Positions 16,034 through 27,035 are shown, numbered from the stretch's first letter. The stretch: DNA of 34,772 bases from Syntrophomonadaceae bacterium (GCA_007132095.1 SLPH01000047.1:1-34772), one strand, 5' to 3'. Program-made: numbers and translations. Notes: generated by a model not told the origin, from the sequence alone.

Positions 16034-18111
16034 TGGCAGGAAAAGCAGATTTATTACTTGAAATAGGCTGTGAAGAAATACCTTCCCGTTTCATGGAGGG
16101 AGCTTTGAAGCAGCTTGAACGCGAACTGGATTCTCTCATGGAAGAAAATCGCCTTGGCCGCGGCAGTATTGAAACTTTTGGCACTCCCCGCCGCCTTGTC
16201 GCCCTTGTCAGGGATCTTGACTCAAGCCAGCCAGACCTGGTCGAGACAGTTAAAGGACCCCCGGTAAACCGCGCTTACGATGAAGCGGGCAACCCGACCA
16301 GGGCTCTGCAGGGCTTCCTGCAGGGACAGAAAGCCTCCCTGGACAGTGTTGAAGAAGAGACAATCAAGGAGGCAAAGTACATTGTTTTACGTAAACCTGT
16401 CAAGGGGCGTTCCACCGCTATTCTTCTGCCTGACCTTCTGCCTGAGGTTATTAAGAAACTAAGCTTTCCCAGGCCAATGTACTGGCACTCCAAAGAGGTC
16501 CGGTTTGCCCGCCCTATTCGCTGGCTGCTTGCCCTCTATGACAATACGGCCCTTTCTTTCAGTTATGCCGGTGTAGAATCCGGTGATGAAACTTATGGCC
16601 ACCGTTTCCTTTCTCCGGGCCCTTTCAGCGTTAAAAGTGTGAACCACTTTTTTAGCCTCCTGGAAGAAAATTATGTTGTTCTCGATCAGGATAGACGCCG
16701 GGAAATGATCCGGGAGCAGCTATTGCAGATAAGCGCCGCCAGGGGCGGCCTGGCCCTGATTGACGAGAACCTGCTTGAAGAGGTGATCTACCTGGTGGAG
16801 TATCCCGTGGCTATCCAAGGGCACTACGATGAAAGTTACCTTGATCTGCCCAAAGAAGTTCTGGTTACCACGATGCAGTACCATCAGCGCTACTTTCCGC
16901 TGGCCGATCAAAGCGGGGAAAAACTGCTGCCGGTTTTTGTCGGTATCAGTAATAATCTTTACCACAACAATATTCGTAAAGGTTACGCCAAGGTTTTGCA
17001 GGCCAGGCTGGCCGATGCCCGCTTCTTCTTCGATGAAGATCGCAAGATCCCCCTTGAAGATTATGTTGAGAAGCTAAAAAGCGTTGTCTTTCTTGAGCAG
17101 CTGGGGACGATCGACCAAAAGAGGGATCGCCTCGTTTCCCTGACCGGAAAGCTGGGGCAGGCCCTGGGCTTGTCGCAGGATAAGATAGAGAGCGCTTCGC
17201 GGGCCGCCCACCTGTGCAAAGCCGATCTTGTGACCGGGATGGTCAAGGAATTCACGGAACTACAGGGAGTAATGGGGCGTGAATATGCCGGGCTTAGCGG
17301 TGAAACAGAAGCGGTTTCTATGGGGATATATGAACATTATCTGCCCCGGTTTGCCGGCGATCTGCTTCCCTCGGGACTTGAGGGTGCTGTTGTCTCTCTG
17401 GCTGACAGGATTGACACCCTGGCCGGCTGTTTTGCGATTGGTATGCAGCCAACGGGATCACAGGATCCTTATGCCCTCCGCCGCCAGGCCCAGGGAGCTG
17501 TCGCCATTCTTCTTGAAACCGGATTTAATCTTGCCCTCGAAGACTACATTGACCTGGGCATCAACGCAATAGCTCCGGCTCTGGAAATAAACGATGAAAA
17601 CCGGGAGAGGCTGAAAAGGGACCTTTACGAGTTCCTAATCCAACGGATTCGTTACATATTCCAGGAAGAAGCAATTTCGCATGATGTAATTGAAGCTGTT
17701 TTAGCCGTTCCATTTTCTTCGCCGGCATCGCTTAAAGAAAAAGCCAGGGTCCTGGAAGATTACCTGCAGGGTCCGCTCCTTGATGATGTCATTACCGCGT
17801 ATAATCGCGTTGCAAACCTGGCCCGCAAAGCTTCCGGCAGCCCGGTTGACGAAAACAGCCTGGAAGAGAGTGCTGAAAAAGAGCTCTTCCGGGAATATAT
17901 GGCAGTGTCATCGGCAATGCGCGATATAAATGATACGGCTGCCCTGCTGGAAGAGCTGCAGCGTTTAAAGGGCCCGGTCGACCGCTTTTTTGACCACGTA
18001 ATGGTTATGGTTGAAGATCGGCAGTTACGCGAAAACAGGCTCAACCTGCTCTGGAACATAAAGCGTTTATTCAACCGGGTTGCCGATTTTTCAAAACTGC
18101 AGGCGCCATAA
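16033..18111 (+). CDS. glyS: Glycine--tRNA ligase beta subunit
   Basis: 'LLLEIGCEEIPSRFM', 'FARPIRWLLALYD', 'DPYALRRQAQGAV'; overlaps glyQ stop. Confidence 0.97.
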   Translation: MAGKADLLLEIGCEEIPSRFMEGALKQLERELDSLMEENRLGRGSIETFGTPRRLVALVRDLDSSQPDLVETVKGPPVNRAYDEAGNPTRALQGFLQGQKASLDSVEEETIKEAKYIVLRKPVKGRSTAILLPDLLPEVIKKLSFPRPMYWHSKEVRFARPIRWLLALYDNTALSFSYAGVESGDETYGHRFLSPGPFSVKSVNHFFSLLEENYVVLDQDRRREMIREQLLQISAARGGLALIDENLLEEVIYLVEYPVAIQGHYDESYLDLPKEVLVTTMQYHQRYFPLADQSGEKLLPVFVGISNNLYHNNIRKGYAKVLQARLADARFFFDEDRKIPLEDYVEKLKSVVFLEQLGTIDQKRDRLVSLTGKLGQALGLSQDKIESASRAAHLCKADLVTGMVKEFTELQGVMGREYAGLSGETEAVSMGIYEHYLPRFAGDLLPSGLEGAVVSLADRIDTLAGCFAIGMQPTGSQDPYALRRQAQGAVAILLETGFNLALEDYIDLGINAIAPALEINDENRERLKRDLYEFLIQRIRYIFQEEAISHDVIEAVLAVPFSSPASLKEKARVLEDYLQGPLLDDVITAYNRVANLARKASGSPVDENSLEESAEKELFREYMAVSSAMRDINDTAALLEELQRLKGPVDRFFDHVMVMVEDRQLRENRLNLLWNIKRLFNRVADFSKLQAP

Positions 18112-18176
18112 AAAACAGCAGTTTGAAGGATCCGGGCCCTCCGGTAGAGTATTAAGAAAGCGAGAGGTGGACTTTT

Positions 18177-19001
18177 ATGAGCGAAGATCAAGAACGGCCT
18201 ATAGTCTATATCGTTTCTGACTCCATCGGCGAAACTGCCGAATTTGTTGTAAAGGCTGTTGCCAGTCAGTATAATTCCGGCCATGTTGACCTGAAGAGGG
18301 TTCCCTTTGTTGAAAACAAGGAGCAGCTTCAGGCGGTTGTCGAAGAGGCGTCTCGCAGGAAATCTATTATCGCTTACACCCTTGTTGTTCCGGAACTGCG
18401 AGCGGCCATGATCGAAGAGGCCACCCGCTGTTCTATATTTACCGCTGATATCCTCGGTTCGCTGATGAGCGCTTTCAAGCGAATAACAAATAAAGAGCCC
18501 AGCTTTGAACCGGGCCGGATGCGCCGTCTCGACGAAGATTATTTTCGACGGGTAGCGGCAGTGGAATTTGCCGTTAAACATGATGATGGCAAAGACCCGC
18601 GCGGTTTGTTAAAGGCAGACGTCGTGCTGATTGGAATATCGAGAACTTCAAAAACTCCGCTCAGCATGTACCTGGCCCACCAGAGAATTATGGTCGCCAA
18701 CCTGCCCCTGGTTCCCGAGGTGGAACCTCCCGAAGAGCTATTCTGGGTTGATCCTGAAAAAATTATTGGACTCGTAATCGACCCGGGGCAGCTTCGTCAA
18801 ATTCGCACCGAACGCCTTAAATCTCTCGGCCTCACCGACGATGCTGATTATGTTGCCGTGGAAAGAATTGAAAAAGAACTTACCTATGCCCGCAGGATCA
18901 TGAAAAAGATTGGTTGTACTGTTTTTGATGTCTCCAACAAAGCTGTTGAAGAAGTGGCGAACCGTGTCATTCAGAAAGTAAAAGGAGGGCGTCTGGATTG
19001 A
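18177..19001 (+). CDS. PPDK/PEP synthase regulatory kinase/pyrophosphorylase (PpsR/PdrP, YqfL family)
   Basis: 'IYIVSDSIGETAEFVVKA', 'VLIGISRTSKTPLSMYLAHQ', 'NLPLVPEVEPPEEL'; next to ppdK. Confidence 0.92.
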   Translation: MSEDQERPIVYIVSDSIGETAEFVVKAVASQYNSGHVDLKRVPFVENKEQLQAVVEEASRRKSIIAYTLVVPELRAAMIEEATRCSIFTADILGSLMSAFKRITNKEPSFEPGRMRRLDEDYFRRVAAVEFAVKHDDGKDPRGLLKADVVLIGISRTSKTPLSMYLAHQRIMVANLPLVPEVEPPEELFWVDPEKIIGLVIDPGQLRQIRTERLKSLGLTDDADYVAVERIEKELTYARRIMKKIGCTVFDVSNKAVEEVANRVIQKVKGGRLD

Positions 19002-21652
19002 AAAAAATGCAGTATGTTTATCCTTTCGCAGATGGCGACAAGTCGATGAAAAGCCTTCTTGGCGGAAAAGGCGCCAATCTGGCCGAAATGGCCAGGATCG
19101 GCCTGCCTGTCCCGCCAGGGTTTGTCGTTACCACTGAAGCATGCAACCACTATCTCAATAAGGGTAACCAGCTCTGGCCGGACCTAAAAAGCGAGATCCT
19201 GGAAAACCTGAAATCTTTGGAAGAAAAAACGGGGCGCACCTTTGGCGGAGCCAAACCGTTGCTAATATCTGTCCGTTCCGGCGCTGTAGTTTCCATGCCC
19301 GGAATGATGGATACAGTATTGAACCTTGGCCTTAACAGTGATACCTGTGAAAGCCTGGCCCGTGAAACCGGGGACAGGCGTTTTGCTCTCGACTGCTACC
19401 GCCGTTTCATCCAGATGTTCGGCGATGTTGTTTTAAAGGTCAATCATTACAGCTTCGAAAATTTCATCACTGCAGCCCGGGAAAAGAGGAAGGTCCGAAC
19501 CGATTCCGAGCTTGAGCCGTCCGACCTCGAAAAATTAATCGAAGATTATCTTGCTACCGTCCGCAAGGAATCGGGCCGGGATTTCCCCCAGGATCCCAAT
19601 GAACAACTTTTCCTTGCCGTAGAAGCTGTTTTCAGCTCCTGGAATACCAACCGGGCTGTCGTATATCGCAGGGCTCATCGTATACCTGATGACCTCGGTA
19701 CGGCGGTCAACATCCAGGCCATGGTTTTTGGCAACCTCAGTGATAACAGCGGTACAGGAGTGGCTTTTACCCGCAACCCCGCCAATGGGGAGCCGTACCT
19801 CTACGGCGAATACTTGCTTAATGCTCAGGGTGAAGATGTCGTAGCGGGCACTCGTACTCCAAATCCTATCTCGGAATTAAAAAAAGAACTTCCCGCTGTT
19901 TATGAGCAGTTTAAAGCAGTGTGTGAAAAGCTGGAGAAACATTATCGGGACATGCAGGATATAGAATTTACCATAGAGCGGGGCAAGCTATACATGCTGC
20001 AGACACGGACAGGGAAGCGGACAGCCTCGGCTGCGGTGCGTATCGCTGTTGATATGGTTGAAGAGGGCCTGATCAGCACTAATGATGCCCTGTTAAGAGT
20101 CGAACCCTCTCAGCTTGAGCAGTTAATGCACAGGCGGATTGACCCCGATATCAGCCTTGTTGAGGCAGCGCGAGGTCTTCCGGCTTCGCCCGGCGCCGCT
20201 TCAGGAAAAGTGGTTTTTAATGCAGATAAAGCCCAGGAGATGGCTCAGTCGGGTGAGAGCGTACTCCTGGTCAGGCCGGAAACTACCCCTGACGATATTC
20301 ACGGCATTATAGCCGCCCAGGGAGTTTTAACCAGCCGTGGCGGTATGACCAGCCATGCGGCCGTTGTAGCCCGCGGTATGGGTAAGCCCTGTGTCTGCGG
20401 GTGCGAAGCTTTGCGCATAGATTTGGCCCGGGGCCGTTTTAATATAGGCGGGGAGGAATATGAAGAAGGGGAGATCCTTTCTATCGATGGTCTAACCGGC
20501 CAGGTATTTTTCGGAGCAGTTCCGCTTATAGAGCCTCAGTTCAGCGATGAGTTTTACACATTACTTGGTTGGGCCGATCGTGTTCGCCGCCTTAAGATAC
20601 GGGCTAACGCGGATAATCCTGACGATGCCATACTGGCTATTGAAATGGGGGCACAGGGTATAGGCCTATGCCGCACCGAGCACATGTTTATGGCAGCTGA
20701 CCGCATTCCCGTGGTTCAGAAGATGATCCTGGCGGGCAGCCTGGAGGATAGAGAAGCGGCTCTGAAGGAACTTTTACCGATGCAGCTTGAGGACTTTAAG
20801 GGTATTTTTAAGGCCATGGCCGGAAAACCGGTTACCATCCGCCTGCTTGATCCGCCCCTGCACGAGTTTCTGCCTGATAAAGAAGTGCTTCTTGTAGAAC
20901 TTGAAAGGCTTAATTTACAAGGTGGAGATCCGGGGTCGATCAGTGAAAAAGAGCAGATGCTGCAAAAAGTCAGCGCCCTGAGCGAGTTCAATCCAATGCT
21001 CGGGCACCGGGGCTGCCGGCTCGGCCTGGTCTATCCTGAGATTTACAGGATGCAGGTAAAAGCGATTTTCCTGGCCCTTTTTGAACTTGTTGACGAAGGG
21101 ATAGAAGCCCGGCTGCTGCAGCCGGAAATTATGATTCCCCTTGTCGGGCATCGCGAAGAAATGGAAAGAATGAAAGTGCTGGTTGATGATACAGCCCGGA
21201 CTGTATTTAACGGGTCCGGGCGGGAACTGCCCTATTCCGTGGGGACAATGATAGAACTGCCACGGGCCTGCCTGGTTGCAGATCAGCTGGCCAAATCGGC
21301 TGAATTTTTCTCTTTTGGTACAAACGATCTGACCCAAACCACCCTGGGCTATAGCCGCGATGATTCGGAAGGAAAATTTTTACCCTTTTACCTGCAGCAA
21401 AAAATAATTCCCGCCAATCCATTTGCAGAGTTGGATTGTGAAGGCGTTGGCCAGCTCGTTAAGATGGGTGTTGAAAAAGGCCGCCAATCGAGGCCTGGAA
21501 TAAAACTTGGCATTTGTGGTGAGCACGGTGGAGATCCTTCCTCCGTGGAGTTTTTTAACGATATCGGGCTTGACTATGTCAGCTGCTCGCCCTATCGCCT
21601 GCCCATTGCCCGCCTGGCGGCTGCACATGCAGTGTTGCGAAAAAATGAATAA
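18998..21652 (+). CDS. ppdK: Pyruvate, phosphate dikinase (TTG start)
   Basis: 'LLGGKGANLAEM', 'GVAFTRNPANGE', phosphohistidine 'GGMTSHAAVVARGMGKPCV', 'GLCRTEHMF', 'FGTNDLTQTTLGYSRDD'; 884 aa. Confidence 0.97.
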   Translation: MKKMQYVYPFADGDKSMKSLLGGKGANLAEMARIGLPVPPGFVVTTEACNHYLNKGNQLWPDLKSEILENLKSLEEKTGRTFGGAKPLLISVRSGAVVSMPGMMDTVLNLGLNSDTCESLARETGDRRFALDCYRRFIQMFGDVVLKVNHYSFENFITAAREKRKVRTDSELEPSDLEKLIEDYLATVRKESGRDFPQDPNEQLFLAVEAVFSSWNTNRAVVYRRAHRIPDDLGTAVNIQAMVFGNLSDNSGTGVAFTRNPANGEPYLYGEYLLNAQGEDVVAGTRTPNPISELKKELPAVYEQFKAVCEKLEKHYRDMQDIEFTIERGKLYMLQTRTGKRTASAAVRIAVDMVEEGLISTNDALLRVEPSQLEQLMHRRIDPDISLVEAARGLPASPGAASGKVVFNADKAQEMAQSGESVLLVRPETTPDDIHGIIAAQGVLTSRGGMTSHAAVVARGMGKPCVCGCEALRIDLARGRFNIGGEEYEEGEILSIDGLTGQVFFGAVPLIEPQFSDEFYTLLGWADRVRRLKIRANADNPDDAILAIEMGAQGIGLCRTEHMFMAADRIPVVQKMILAGSLEDREAALKELLPMQLEDFKGIFKAMAGKPVTIRLLDPPLHEFLPDKEVLLVELERLNLQGGDPGSISEKEQMLQKVSALSEFNPMLGHRGCRLGLVYPEIYRMQVKAIFLALFELVDEGIEARLLQPEIMIPLVGHREEMERMKVLVDDTARTVFNGSGRELPYSVGTMIELPRACLVADQLAKSAEFFSFGTNDLTQTTLGYSRDDSEGKFLPFYLQQKIIPANPFAELDCEGVGQLVKMGVEKGRQSRPGIKLGICGEHGGDPSSVEFFNDIGLDYVSCSPYRLPIARLAAAHAVLRKNE

Positions 21653-21753
21653 TATGAAGATTCAATCTTAAAAAAGACTGCATATATTAACAGGAGAACT
21701 ATTATTTTTGGCGAATAGTTAATGAGTTAAAATAGCTGCAAGGAGTGATCTAG

Positions 21754-23817
21754 TTGACCCATCAGCATAACCAGGATCTGGCTTTAAATGATATTCACCC
21801 ACCCTGTCAGTCAGCATGTCCGCTGCACCAGGGGTGCCGCGATTACCTGCTGGCTATCGCCACCGGAGACTTTGACCGCGCACTGGCGATCATCAAGGAG
21901 ACAAATCCGCTGCCCTTTGTTTGTGGAACAATCTGCGCTCATCACTGTGAAGACGAGTGCCGCCGTAATGATGTGGATAAACCTCCCTCGATTCGCGCAT
22001 TGAAAAGGTTTGCCGTGGAATACGGCAATGCCAAAGTTCTGCCACCCGCCGAAGGGCCGGAGGTCAGCGGTAAGGTTGCCATTATCGGTGCCGGACCGGC
22101 CGGCCTGACAGCCGCTTTTGACCTTGCCCGTCAGGGGGCAGATGTTACCGTTTACGATCGGGAAGATTCCGCAGGCGGTGCCGTACGCCATTATATCCCA
22201 CTGTACAGGCTTCCCGACGCCTCGATTGACAAGGATATCGAAGAAATAGCAGAACAAGGCGTAAAATTTAAATTCGGCGAAGAGCTTGGCAAAGATATTT
22301 CTATTGAGGGCCTGGAGAAAGAAGGATATGATTCCATCCTACTGGCCATGGGGCTTCCTGTCAGCCGCGGAGTCGATATCACAGGGACCGATGGCGAAGG
22401 AATCCTGTATGCCCTGCCTTTCCTTTACGAGGTCAAAAGAAAAGGTTTTAAGTTTGAAGGCAGCCCAACTGTAATAGTAATCGGCGGCGGTAACGTGGCC
22501 ATGGATGTTGCACGCTCCGCTGTCCGTGCCGGTGCAGGCAAGGTCAAATTGACCTGTCTCGAAGGTGACGCAGAAATGCCTGCTTTCGAGTGGGAAATAG
22601 AAGAGGCCAGGGAAGAAGGGGTTGAGTTTAATAACTCCTGGGGTCCTAAAGCAATAGTCCGCGATGGCGGGAAGGTCGCCGGCCTCGAGCTGGTTGAATG
22701 TACTTGTGTATTTGATGAAGAAGGCCGTTTTAACCCCACCCTGAATGAGGATTGCAAGGAAGTATTAAGTGGCGATATCGTCATTTTTGCCATCGGCCAG
22801 GGCGGGGATCCTGAACCGGTGCGCGGGGCTGTCGAAGTTGACGATCGCGGCCGCATTGTTTGCGATAGCAACAAAATGACTACCAGCCGTAAAGGCGTAT
22901 TTTGCTGCGGCGAAGTAGTAACCGGTCCCGGCTCAGCTGTTAAAGCTATGGCGAACGGCCGCCTTGCTGCAGAAGCCATTGCCGCTTTCCTCAATGGCGC
23001 CTCTTTCGATGCAGCAACAATTAAGGAAACTCCCGCAACCGATAAGCTGGATGATAAAGTAGCTTCAGAAGTAAAACCTTACGACCGTTTCCCCATTCCG
23101 ATGATTTCTCCGGAAGAAAGGGTTCGCCATTTCAAACAGGCCGAACTCGGCTACGGCGTTGAGACCGCTATTTGTGAGGCCCGTCGCTGCCTGACCTGTT
23201 CAGCCGGCGCCGTGCAGGATGAAGATGTTTGCGTCCACTGCCTCACCTGTGTTCGTATCTGTCCTTACAATGTTCCCGTTATCAACGAAGATGGCAAAGT
23301 GTCAATTCGCAATGAGCAGTGCCAGGCCTGCGGTCTCTGTATGAGCATGTGCCCGGTATATGCAATTAAGTTCAGGGCCCCCTATGTCGAAGAAGCTGCC
23401 GCCTCAATTGAACCCAGGGTTAAAGAGCTTGTCGCTTCCCGCAACGGCAGCCCTGTCATGCTTGCTGTAACCTGTGCTTACGGAGCTTTTGCCATGCCAG
23501 AATTTGTTAATAAGCAGCGCAAAGATATTGCCCTGGTCCGTTATCCCTGCGTGGGCAAACTTGACTCAGCCGACCTGCTCAAGGCTTTTGAGCTTGGCGT
23601 TGACGGAATAGTGGTAGTTGGCTGTAGCGAAAGCGAAAAGTTTGATTGCCAGTATAAGGATGTAAGTTCATGGGCAGCTAAGCGGGTTGGGCATACCGCC
23701 GACCTGATTGAAATGCTGGGCATGGAAAGAGAGCGGGTAACCTTCTCCGAGATTGCCGGTGAAGAGATCGATAAATTCGATCAGCTGATTGCCGAAGCTG
23801 CGGAGAAGATCAAGTAG
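21754..23817 (+). CDS. GltD-like FAD/NAD(P) oxidoreductase - 2x[4Fe-4S] ferredoxin - MvhD-like domain fusion
   Basis: N-terminal GltD-type Cys motifs (CQSACPLHQGC; CGTICAHHCEDEC), 'GAGPAGLTAAFDLARQGADVTVYDRE', second 'VIGGGNVAMDVAR', ferredoxin 'CVHCLTCVRICP' and 'CQACGLCMSMCP', C-terminal 'LVRYPCVGKLD...VDGIVVVGCSESEKFDCQYKD'. Confidence 0.85.
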   Translation: MTHQHNQDLALNDIHPPCQSACPLHQGCRDYLLAIATGDFDRALAIIKETNPLPFVCGTICAHHCEDECRRNDVDKPPSIRALKRFAVEYGNAKVLPPAEGPEVSGKVAIIGAGPAGLTAAFDLARQGADVTVYDREDSAGGAVRHYIPLYRLPDASIDKDIEEIAEQGVKFKFGEELGKDISIEGLEKEGYDSILLAMGLPVSRGVDITGTDGEGILYALPFLYEVKRKGFKFEGSPTVIVIGGGNVAMDVARSAVRAGAGKVKLTCLEGDAEMPAFEWEIEEAREEGVEFNNSWGPKAIVRDGGKVAGLELVECTCVFDEEGRFNPTLNEDCKEVLSGDIVIFAIGQGGDPEPVRGAVEVDDRGRIVCDSNKMTTSRKGVFCCGEVVTGPGSAVKAMANGRLAAEAIAAFLNGASFDAATIKETPATDKLDDKVASEVKPYDRFPIPMISPEERVRHFKQAELGYGVETAICEARRCLTCSAGAVQDEDVCVHCLTCVRICPYNVPVINEDGKVSIRNEQCQACGLCMSMCPVYAIKFRAPYVEEAAASIEPRVKELVASRNGSPVMLAVTCAYGAFAMPEFVNKQRKDIALVRYPCVGKLDSADLLKAFELGVDGIVVVGCSESEKFDCQYKDVSSWAAKRVGHTADLIEMLGMERERVTFSEIAGEEIDKFDQLIAEAAEKIK

Positions 23818-23847
23818 GATTGCCCATCAAGCCTTAGGATTTGTTAA

Positions 23848-23877
23848 CCCCGGCGCCTTTCAGGTGCCGGGGTTTTT
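23848..23877 (+). terminator. Rho-independent terminator downstream of the oxidoreductase
   Basis: ccccggcgcc / ggtgccgggg hairpin followed by ttttt. Confidence 0.85.
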
Positions 23878-24053
23878 ATCCCGGTGCGGGGAGGATTGGG
23901 ACCGCAATTGTCGAATTAGAGCAACCGGGGTTTTTGACAACCATATCCCAAGAACCCGGTATTTTCGGGTCGCCTCGTCTCTGTCGTGGGATGGGGTTTT
24001 GTTGTAATTCGGCCCCGGGTAGGAATTATACAAAAAGCGGGTTGGTGCTGGTT

Positions 24054-25871
24054 ATGGCACAGGGTATACCGGAAGATCTGATCGATGAGATCAGGCAGCG
24101 TACTGATATTGTTGGCCTTATTGGCGAATACCTGAAACTGGAGCGCCGGGGCAAAAATATGGTAGGCTTATGCCCATTTCACAGTGAAAAAACTCCTTCC
24201 TTTTCTGTGTCTTCCGAAAGACAGCTTTATCATTGTTTTGGCTGTGGCGCTTCGGGTAATGCGTTCAACTTCATGATGGAGCAGGAAAAGCTGACTTTTC
24301 CTGAAGCAGCAAGAGTTTTGGCTGAACGAGCCGGAGTGAAAATACCGCTTAGCGGTTCTTCGGCCAGGGAGGAAACTTTAAAAGAAAAACTCTATGAAAT
24401 CAATTTGCTGGCAGCAAAATATTATGCCTATTGTTTAAACAAGCTTAAGGTCGGGCAGGCTGCTTTGAATTACCTGGAACAGCGGGGCATTTCCGCCGAG
24501 TCGCGGCAGGCCTTTATGATTGGCTATGCTCCGCTGGGTTGGACCGGTTTTCATGACTTTGCGGTGAAAAGAAGGGTCGACCCTGCCATGCTGGTTAAAG
24601 CAGGCCTGGTATCTGCAGGCCGGGACAACAAGCATTATGATCGCTTCCGGGACCGGTTAATGTTTCCCATCTTTAATATCAGGGGAAGAATTACCGGCTT
24701 TGGCGGGCGTATTATAGCGGAGCGCCCGGGCAGCGGACCAAAATACCTGAATTCTCCTGAAACGGCTATCTTCAACAAAGGCGCTACGCTCTATGGTCTA
24801 AACTTGACCAGGGAGACAATACGGAAGGAAAAAACGGCTATTCTCATGGAAGGATACACAGATGTTATCAAATCTTACCAGTCCGGCATTAAGAATATTA
24901 CTGCGCCCCTGGGGACCGCGCTCACGGAAACCCAGGTCCGCCTGCTTCACTCACAGGCTGATACTGTGGTGATCGCTTTTGATGCCGATAGCGCCGGGCA
25001 GGCTGCTGCCTGGCGGGGATTAGCCCTTCTGCAGGACAGCGGCTGTCTTGTAAGGGTCGCTGATTTACCGGAAGGAAGCGATCCTGACAGCTATATCAGC
25101 AAACAGGGCAGGGAAGCATTTTCCGCGCTTGTTGCCGGTGCAGTTCCACTGATGGATTACCGCATGGCCAGGTTGAAGAAAGATTACGATTTACATACCG
25201 ATAAAGGAAGAAAGGGCTACACTGACGAAGTAGTAGACCTGCTCAAAAATACTGCAAACCTTGTTGAGCGGGATCATTACCTGAAAGTAGCCTCAGAAAA
25301 CCTGATGGTTTCCGAAGAAATACTCAGGGCTGAACTTAAGAGAAGGAGTGCATTTTTCCGCAAGCCGGTTCCTGAAAGCGGCGTCAGCGGAGACCGGAAC
25401 GAATTCGAAGTGCTGCCCGCTGAAAAAATTTTAATTTCATTAATGCTGCATAGCAAGGATATTGCCTTAAGAGGGCGAACCTTAATAAAACCGGATTATT
25501 TATCCGGACCGCAGGTAAGGCATTTATTAGAAATAATAACTGCCTCTGCTGCGGAAGAGCGCACCTTTAGCGCAGAAAAGATACTAAACAGGCTCGATGA
25601 CGAGAGGGTCAGAAAGTTCGCTGCAGCTGCTGTTGCCGACCCTGCCCTGCAGGATCTGGAGCCCTCCAGGGCGAAGCGTATGTTAGAGGATTGCTGCAGC
25701 AGTTTGCAGAATATGTGGTTGGAAAAGAAAACCCTGGAGCTTGAGCAAAAGATTAAGGAGCTTGAGTTACAGGGGCTGGATGATAAGGTGACCGAACTCC
25801 TGTACCAGTATCAGCAGGAGATTGCCAATTCGAAAGCAGACCATAACCGTTCCGATAAAGGAGTGGATTGA
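24054..25871 (+). CDS. dnaG: DNA primase
   Basis: CHC2 zinc finger '[13 protein letters not shown]...[11 protein letters not shown]'; Toprim '[16 protein letters not shown]' and '[11 protein letters not shown]'. Start moved from ORF-track 23841 to ATG 24054. Confidence 0.95.
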   Translation: MAQGIPEDLIDEIRQRTDIVGLIGEYLKLERRGKNMVGLCPFHSEKTPSFSVSSERQLYHCFGCGASGNAFNFMMEQEKLTFPEAARVLAERAGVKIPLSGSSAREETLKEKLYEINLLAAKYYAYCLNKLKVGQAALNYLEQRGISAESRQAFMIGYAPLGWTGFHDFAVKRRVDPAMLVKAGLVSAGRDNKHYDRFRDRLMFPIFNIRGRITGFGGRIIAERPGSGPKYLNSPETAIFNKGATLYGLNLTRETIRKEKTAILMEGYTDVIKSYQSGIKNITAPLGTALTETQVRLLHSQADTVVIAFDADSAGQAAAWRGLALLQDSGCLVRVADLPEGSDPDSYISKQGREAFSALVAGAVPLMDYRMARLKKDYDLHTDKGRKGYTDEVVDLLKNTANLVERDHYLKVASENLMVSEEILRAELKRRSAFFRKPVPESGVSGDRNEFEVLPAEKILISLMLHSKDIALRGRTLIKPDYLSGPQVRHLLEIITASAAEERTFSAEKILNRLDDERVRKFAAAAVADPALQDLEPSRAKRMLEDCCSSLQNMWLEKKTLELEQKIKELELQGLDDKVTELLYQYQQEIANSKADHNRSDKGVD

Positions 25872-25872
25872 G

Positions 25873-26988
25873 ATGGCTAAAAATACAGAGAAAACATTGT
25901 CTCTTGAAGAAGCACAGCAGGAGCTGATTGAACGCGGTAAGAAAAAAGGCTCCATCGGCTACAAAGAGATTATTGATACCCTTCAGCCGCATTCCCTTTC
26001 GGTTGATGCCCTGGACAGTTTCTATGATAAACTGGCCCAGAATGGTATTGATATTCGAGACGATTCCGGCTCCGATGCCCAGGAAGATGATACGCAGGAC
26101 GATGCCGAAGAAGAAGTCAAAGCCGACGAAAGTGAGATACTTTCTGTGCCCGGTGGTGTTTCCGTCAACGATCCGGTTCGGATGTACCTGAAAGAGATAG
26201 GCAAGATTCCCCTGCTCACCCCGGAAGAGGAAGTAGAGTTAGCCCGGGCTATTGAAGAGAACAGCGATGAAGCAAGGCGCCGACTTGCCGAGGCTAACCT
26301 GCGCCTGGTGGTTAGCATTGCCAAGAAATATGTCGGTAGGGGCATGCTCTTCCTTGATCTGATCCAGGAAGGGAACCTTGGCTTGATCAAGGCTGTAGAA
26401 AAATTTGATTATCGAAAAGGCTACAAGTTCAGCACCTATGCAACCTGGTGGATCCGCCAGGCTATCACGCGGGCGATTGCCGACCAGGCGAGAACAATTC
26501 GCATACCAGTGCATATGGTGGAAACGATCAACAAGCTGATCCGTATCTCCCGTCAGCTGGTCCAGGAATTGGGAAGAGAACCTCTTCCTGAAGAAATTGC
26601 CCAGGAAATGAACATCAGCGAGGAAAGAGTCAGGGAAATTTTGAAAATCGCCCAGGAACCGGTATCGCTGGAAACCCCCATTGGCGAGGAAGACGATAGC
26701 CACCTTGGTGATTTTATCGAGGATCACGAAGCCCAGGCTCCGGCAGATGCAGCCGCATTCGAGCTTTTAAAAGAACAGCTTGAGGATGTGCTTGATACGC
26801 TTTCCCCTCGCGAGGAAAAAGTGCTTCGCCTCCGTTTTGGTCTTGATGACGGCCGTTCCCGCACCCTTGAAGAGGTAGGGCAGTATTTTGGTGTGACACG
26901 GGAGCGGATTCGCCAAATCGAAGCCAAGGCGCTGCGTAAGCTGCGCCATCCCATGCGCAGCAAACGACTACGCGATTATTTGGAATAG
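25873..26988 (+). CDS. rpoD: RNA polymerase primary sigma factor (RpoD/SigA)
   Basis: '[29 protein letters not shown]', '[44 protein letters not shown]', '[41 protein letters not shown]'. Start at ATG 25873. Confidence 0.97.
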   Translation: MAKNTEKTLSLEEAQQELIERGKKKGSIGYKEIIDTLQPHSLSVDALDSFYDKLAQNGIDIRDDSGSDAQEDDTQDDAEEEVKADESEILSVPGGVSVNDPVRMYLKEIGKIPLLTPEEEVELARAIEENSDEARRRLAEANLRLVVSIAKKYVGRGMLFLDLIQEGNLGLIKAVEKFDYRKGYKFSTYATWWIRQAITRAIADQARTIRIPVHMVETINKLIRISRQLVQELGREPLPEEIAQEMNISEERVREILKIAQEPVSLETPIGEEDDSHLGDFIEDHEAQAPADAAAFELLKEQLEDVLDTLSPREEKVLRLRFGLDDGRSRTLEEVGQYFGVTRERIRQIEAKALRKLRHPMRSKRLRDYLE

Positions 26989-27035
26989 AACGGTTTGCAG
27001 AAAAGACTATAGCCATTTCTTCCCATTAATATTCC

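Noticed and set aside
17760-18581. 273-aa antisense ORF over the glyS end and the PPDK regulator
   Set aside because: Lies opposite two well-supported genes, no recognisable motifs; typical shadow ORF of GC-rich coding sequence.
23841-24053. N-terminal extension of DnaG in the ORF track
   Set aside because: Translates an intergenic terminator and leader; DnaG homology begins at [13 protein letters not shown] (ATG 24054).
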